NCBI GenBank assembly: GCA_002286715.1
Contig: NSJX01000005.1
Coordinates: forward strand, 501,959-565,958
Direction of reading: 5' to 3'
DNA from: Dentipellis sp. KUC8613
Lineage: Eukaryota > Basidiomycota > Agaricomycetes > Russulales > Hericiaceae
DNA length: 64,000 nucleotides
The position numbers and the translations under genes were made by a program. Below the pieces are notes generated by a model, which was not told the origin of the DNA, ran no database searches, and saw only the letters and a list, made by a program, of their open reading frames with translations. Shown piece by piece: positions 59,338-64,000 of the stretch (position 1 is its first letter; each line of letters opens with the position of its first letter).

Positions 59338-60480
59338 CTAGCCATTCGACAATGGGTGCTCCTTTTCCTTCTGGGCCTGTTCTCGTTGCCGCGATAAGTC
59401 TGCGCCCCAGCCCTGGACCTCCGGATGTCGAAGGTTCGGCAAACTGCTGTCAAAGAACGACTGCAGGGGCACGTTGTGCTCCCGCTCGTATTCCAATGCT
59501 GTATATAGTACGCTTATGAGCTCGATTGCTTGGTATTATCAGGGACAACACTGACCTTGTGTCGCCATTTCAAAGCGATCCAGATCTAATTTGTCCCCTA
59601 CGTGAAGTCGCTGCCCGAGGTACCGTGCTCGACAGACCCACCTTTGACGAACCGTGCCTCGTCAGAGGATTGATCCTCATATTCCTGGAGGCACATTTAG
59701 TGCCTATTCCGAACATGATTGGTACGATGCACCTTCCAGAGAGCCTCTATCCGTTGCGCAGCCGAGCTGTTGTGCAGCATGTCGTGCACGAAGTTGTGCA
59801 TCGCATCCTGCCATCAGAGTCAGTTCGATAACGCATCCTAGGACGATGCCTCCCGCATACCGCTTCTAGCCTATGCTTCTCTGCTTTGGGAATACCCTCA
59901 CGTGGAGCAATGTCGCCGACTGTACATTGCGCATGTTCTATAAGAAGGGATCTCGCAGGATGGCATGGACTCACCTTGCGCTTCTGCTAGGTCGTGCACG
60001 ACAGCAATCATGACACATCTTGTATACTTACGATTGGACGCTTCACTTCTGGATGCGTGGCAGACACTTACTTGGCGATATCAAGTTTCGTATCCGAGCT
60101 GCACAGCGCGAGGACAGCCATTCTGTACATATGATCGGAGATACTGATAGCCTTGGGTCAGTAGATGGAGAGACTCCGCCAGACCAACCCCTACCTTTCT
60201 GAATTCGGTATCTGGAGGGTATGTTATCGCAAGGAATCAGACACCCGTAACGGAAAGGAGCAGGTGTATACTACGTTATGGTCAACCCATCCTGTACGCT
60301 TTTGTGTCTGAGAGCTGTCTTAGCTCTCGCCTGGAGTTCGAAGGAGAGGAGGAAGCATGCCTTCAATCGTTCTAAGATGTGGAAGAAAGCCAGGCGGTCG
60401 ACGGATGCATCCCCGGATGGCTGATAAAGCGGAGGAAACACTCGTTTCTGGGAGGTTGAAGAGGCCTCCGCAGACGCCAT
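59338..60480 (-). CDS. HD-domain 5'-deoxynucleotidase, HDDC2 type
   Basis: Metal-dependent HD phosphohydrolase related to human HDDC2, yeast YGK1 and bacterial YfbR, which dephosphorylate deoxynucleoside monophosphates. Ten small exons: 60361-60480, 60275-60307, 60195-60211 (17 nt), 60072-60143, 59975-60018, 59861-59919, 59733-59807, 59642-59684, 59556-59585 and 59338-59498, giving 217 residues. Joined protein: VDRLAFFHILERLK, TQKRTGWVDHN, IPNSESISDHMYRMAVLAL (first metal His), CVMIAVVHDLAEAQ (the HD pair), VGDIAPREGIPKAEKHRLEA, NFVHDMLHNSSAAQRIEALW, EARFVKDLDRFEMATQALEY, SLPNLRHPEVQGWG. All ligand positions are present. Intron 1 (60308-60360) contains no GT at all and is GC-AG. No exon except the last exceeds 120 nt. 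Confidence 0.93.
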
Positions 60481-60883
60481 AGCGAAAAGCGCAAGTACTG
60501 GTGGTTGTAAGAACCGAAGTAAGGTCGCCTCATCGCGGTTTCGAGTTTTCCAAGCGATCGGCGGCACGTGCTATTCACGTGCTCGCGCCAGGATATTCAA
60601 ATTCACCGACGTTTTCCCCCACCCTTTCCAGTTTGTGAAACAACCCATATATTACGAGTCACGAGGACTTCAAGCATTGGACCGGTGTAGCTTCAGCACA
60701 TGCACGTCTGTCATTATACTCGCGAGGTGTAAGTCCCATTTGAAGTAGATGAAACGTTGTATAATGAGATCCTAGTAGACACAGGGCGTAGAGGGGAGAT
60801 ATAACCATTAGCAATACAAACAAAGCAAGAAACCTGACAGTGAAACTATACAAGAGCGAAAGCCATGCGTATGCTGGTGTGCG
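60481..60883. other. Intergenic between two minus-strand genes
   Basis: About 400 bp holding the HDDC2-type promoter and the 3' end of the Sds3-like gene. A CGGCACGTGCTATTCACGTGCTCG segment at about 60562-60585 has two CACGTG E-box palindromes roughly 80-105 bp upstream of the HDDC2 ATG. Confidence 0.5.
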
Positions 60884-62068
60884 TCATGCCTTACCAGCCA
60901 TAGCCCCAGCCGCAACCCTCCGCCGCTTGTTGCCTCTCCTGATATCTCCCAGGTCGCTCTCAATCTCACTCTCCTTACACGTCGTGAGGCCCGAGAAGCT
61001 TTTTCCGAGGCCCCCGACGGCCTGGACTTGAAACCCACCACCCTTGGCGCGCCGTCGTCCATTACCTCCACCGGCGCCATTGGAAGTATTTGGCAAGGAT
61101 GCCGCAGTGAGGGGGAGGGGGAATGGCGACGGCAGTTCATCGACGGAGAGCGAATGCGGATTTGTAATGGGCCCGGATATGATAGGACCGTTGCTCGTAG
61201 TGCCTGCGTTGTTGAGATGGCCAGAGAGTGGCGTGGGCGGAGGCGATGTCCCGAGTTTGTTGCGCAGTTTGCGGGTTATATGTGGACGCGACTGCGAGTC
61301 GAGCGAGGCATCTGCGAACCGTACGCGTCAATGACCGCACTCTATCAGAGCAAGACGCGGCGCCACTCACCAACAGTGCCTTCTCCGTCTTTCTCCTCCC
61401 TCGCCTTCCGCCTCCTCTCTTCGATACCTTCTAACAGCCGTTCTCGTATCCGGTCTCTTCCTCGTTTCCACTCTTCCTCTACGCGCTCTCTCTCCAGTTC
61501 ATATGCGGCGTTTATGCTCTCTATAGAATTCTTCTCCTCCACTGCCAATTGCGCGAGGAGGGCGGCGCGCTCTATTGAGAGCGGGTATAGGCGTACGGTG
61601 TATGCAGGCTGGGAGTCAGGGCGAGCTGCGAGCTGGAGGGACATGCTGTGGAGAGATGAGATTGACTCGGCATAGTGGCGTGTGCTGGGAGGGCGGGTCA
61701 GCGCTCATTGCCATAACCGCATATATCGTGCAACTCCACTGTTACTTGCCTGTCGCTCAATTCCTTCCCCATCCGGCCTGCTATCTCTTTCCTTCGCTTT
61801 TCTTTCTTCGCCTCGTCTGTACTCGGACCTATGCGTGCGAATACGGATGCGCGTCAGACCAGGTCCCGGAAGCGGACAAGTGGCGGCACGTACCATGGAT
61901 CCGTGAGCTGGGGCCAGCAATCATTGAGGATGAATGGTGCGTCGAGGATAGTGACGAGTGGTGGTAACCCATGTTCATGTCGGCGGGGTGGATGTCGGCG
62001 TTGTTGCTGGCGCGGGCCTTGTGTGTGGAGGCGTATGGTAGAGCGAACATGCCAGGCTGTGGGGGCAT
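60884..62068 (-). CDS. Sds3-like subunit of the Sin3/Rpd3 histone deacetylase complex
   Basis: Four exons (61894-62068, 61750-61828, 61371-61684, 60884-61311) give 331 residues. The Sds3/Dep1/BRMS1 domain lies at about residues 58-190: EAKKEKRRKEIAGRMGKELS, RHYAESISSLHSMSLQLAA, then the long helix SINAAYELERERVEEEWKRG, RDRIRERLLEGIEERRRKAR, EEKDGEGTV. C-terminal part: RPHITRKLRNKLGTSPPPTP, a low-complexity Gly/Asn stretch, and a basic end RRGNKRRRVAAGAMAGKA that could be a nuclear signal. Intron 2 (61685-61749) is GC-AG with the perfect donor AG/GCAAGT. The N-terminal 55 residues are His/Ser-rich. Family assignment rests on the coiled-coil pattern and is less firm than for the enzymes. Confidence 0.8.
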
Positions 62069-62779
62069 CTTTCGTGGCCTTGGAGAAAGACGAAAGGATG
62101 CGCAGTGGAAAACGCGTGAAAGGGCGGATTTGAGGGATGCTGAGAAAAGTCGCTAGAGAGATGCCGGGGCGGGGGAAGGGAACAAGGACAGTGCACGCTC
62201 AGTTGCAACTTTGAAGCCGAACGATCTCCGGCCCACAAAAGGAAACCGCTCTTGCGCCCACACCCTCGGGCACGTGACTTTCATATGCTCTCGTTTCCGG
62301 CGGTCGTTCCGACTCGTCGCCGTCGTCCGACTATTGTTTTCTTTCAATCTCACGAGTACTAGTGTCACGACTCGCCATTGCTGACTCTGCTTGAGCCCAC
62401 AGTGCCTCGCACACCACTTATAACCGTGCATCTCATCTTTGTCAGTGAGTCTTCGCTTTCTCATCTGTCTTTTTCGCCTTCCAGGCTCACCATTGCCGAG
62501 CTCGATCTTCCACAAAGACTAGGCTGAAAGATATGAAAAAGACTTCTATTATCTATTCATGACGTGGTATTACATTATGGATATGATCTATCAGCAGAGC
62601 AAAGAGAAGGTAATGACGATGGCTATCTGGTGCAACGTGAGGTGACAACAACATGAATGATCCTGACAATCGTGAATGCATCAAGAAAGGAGACAGAGAC
62701 AGGGCTAGGGAAACATGACGTGGTTCAATTCGATTCAATTACGCATTTCAAGCCGTGGTATAAGAAGGGGGGCCTATCG
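62069..62779. other. Intergenic between Sds3-like and ACC1 genes
   Basis: About 710 bp. It holds the promoter of the Sds3-like gene and the 3' untranslated region of ACC1. A CACGTG palindrome lies at about 62271-62276, some 205 bp upstream of the Sds3-like ATG. No coding signal. Confidence 0.45.
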
Positions 62780-64000
62780 TCATACAATATCGTTGAGCGC
62801 CAGCTTGTGAAGACGAAACGCCAAAAACGTACCGGGAGAGCGGTTCCCATGCTGCAGAGCCTGGATCAACGTGGCCTTTTCGTCGTCACCGAGGTTATCG
62901 ACAAGGCGCATCAAGTTGTCCAACACGGCCTTGCGGTCCTCGTGCGTCGTCTCAAGCAGCTGACGCGCGAGGTGGTCGCTCTTCAGCTGCGCGACGGTGG
63001 GCTTCAGGTCAAGCGCCTCGAGCGCCTCAGCAATCGTGCGGTTGTCCGCAGTCTCGTCGATGTGCGCAAGGGTGTTGATGAGACGGGTGCGGTACTCGTG
63101 GGACGAATCGGGGCTCGCAGCGGCCAGCTGTGCGAGTGCCGAAGAACGCGCGACACGCGCACGCGTAGCCCAGTAGAAGAAGCGGCGAGCTTCTTTCCAG
63201 ACGGCAGGCCGCGCGCAGTCCTTGGCCTGCATACGACCAGTGCGACTATTGACACATAATTAGTACGTGTTCAGAAATAGAAAACACTGACTCCAACTTA
63301 CTCATGAAGGTCGGCATACTGGAGCGCAATCTGCTTGTAGGTAGGCTGCAAGAGCGCCTCACGCTTCTCAAGCAGGTCAGCTGCCGCAGCCCGCTCCTCG
63401 GCAGTCTTCGACGCATCCTTGCTCTCCTTCTTCAGCGTCGCGTACTGCGAGTCCAGGCGCTCCATGAGAGTGATGATCTTGTCACGGCGCATCTTGATCT
63501 CGACAATACCCTCCGGCTCGAGAACACCCGCACGTGCGTCCACATCGGCATACATCTCCATCTGGCCCTCCGCGTTGATCGAGGGGTCGAGCACGACCCA
63601 GGCACCACCACGCAGTTCGCCATTCGGCACGATGTACACGAACACAGGCTGCTTGTACGCCGACAGGCCGTCGACGATCTTGGCACCCTGCTTGAGCACC
63701 TCGTCGTACATGTCCTGCTGTCCTCCGGAGAACCCACGCCAGTTGGCAAAGATGATGAGCGGCAGACCCTCGCGGTTGAGGTCGTAGATCGCCTGCGCAG
63801 TCTTGTACGCCGAGTTGGGGTACCAGACTTGGCCCGCCTCCATGATGCGCTGCTCGAACGATGCAGGGTTAGCGGGGTCGGCAGGGACGACACGCTCGAT
63901 GGTGCGCGTCTCGACGGCGATGACACCCATCGGGATACCACCAAGACGCGCGCGACCAACGACGACAGTCTGCGCCCAGCCACTGAGAGTCTCCTGGAAT
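62780..64000 (-). CDS. ACC1: Acetyl-CoA carboxylase, C-terminal carboxyltransferase end (partial)
   Basis: Cytosolic biotin enzyme making malonyl-CoA for fatty acids; only the last 387 or so residues are inside the window and the gene continues right. Exons: 63302 to the window edge, and 62780-63245. Carboxyltransferase features: [55 protein letters not shown] followed by [45 protein letters not shown], then [20 protein letters not shown] and YWATRAR. The intron (63246-63301) splits the codon between DLH and DRTGRM. These are among the most conserved stretches of the eukaryotic enzyme, so the identification is secure. Confidence 0.96.

Noticed and set aside
59526..59974. Plus- and minus-strand open frames of about 75-100 codons, possibly remnants of a fourth BTB gene.
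   Set aside because: They are chance frames across exons and introns of the HDDC2-type gene on the minus strand.
63432..63983. A 183-codon minus-strand frame overlapping ACC1.
   Set aside because: It is the other-frame shadow of the highly conserved carboxyltransferase exon, which is in the frame of known acetyl-CoA carboxylases.

Overview
The window is nuclear DNA from a filamentous basidiomycete, most likely an agaricomycete. The evidence is GC-rich sequence, genes broken by many introns of about 45-65 nt, a eukaryotic gene set (DNA polymerase alpha, SAGA Spt20, WDR5, acetyl-CoA carboxylase, mitochondrial Zim17, Grx5 and EngB), and several fungal gene families. I rebuilt genes by joining exons at GT-AG (or GC-AG) sites, requiring reading phase to stay consistent and, where I know the family, the protein to match it. 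No expression data or database search was available, so family names rest on motifs and remembered family sequences.

Layout: 1-298, 3' end of an unknown gene. 299-4084, no gene seen. 4.1-8.3 kb, spt20 (-) and hgh1 (+), head to head. 9.1-12.1 kb, a secreted low-complexity protein and a small membrane protein. 12.8-16.2 kb, a hypothetical protein and a pirin, both minus. 16.9-23.0 kb, a hypothetical protein, a PARG-like macrodomain protein, Notchless/Rsa4 (-) and a second pirin. 23.1-25.6 kb, an EngB-type GTPase (-) and a WDR5-like protein (+) sharing a short divergent promoter. 26.3-31.5 kb, a hypothetical protein and two tandem SDR reductases. 31.7-40.7 kb, all minus: a GRAM-TBC-EF-hand Rab GAP, a single-TM protein and an MFS drug/polyamine-type transporter. 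41.7-52.9 kb, a flavin-reductase-like protein, POL1 (-), ZIM17, GRX5 (-) and the bifunctional purine enzyme ATIC (ADE16/17). 53.3-59.1 kb, three tandem BTB genes. 59.3-64.0 kb, all minus: an HD-domain nucleotidase (HDDC2 type) in ten small exons, an Sds3-like deacetylase-complex subunit, and the 3' end of acetyl-CoA carboxylase.

Most of the genes are housekeeping and do not form one pathway. Themes recur: chromatin and transcription (Spt20, WDR5, Sds3), nucleotide and DNA metabolism (ATIC, HDDC2, Pol alpha, PARG), translation and ribosomes (Hgh1, Notchless, EngB) and mitochondria (Zim17, Grx5, EngB). The accessory parts are the BTB array, the SDR pair, the pirin pair and the secreted protein. 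I found no defence system, CRISPR array, rRNA, tRNA or intact transposon. The most unusual features are in gene structure: at least five well-supported GC-AG introns, and microexons of 5, 8, 8, 13, 17 and 20 nt.
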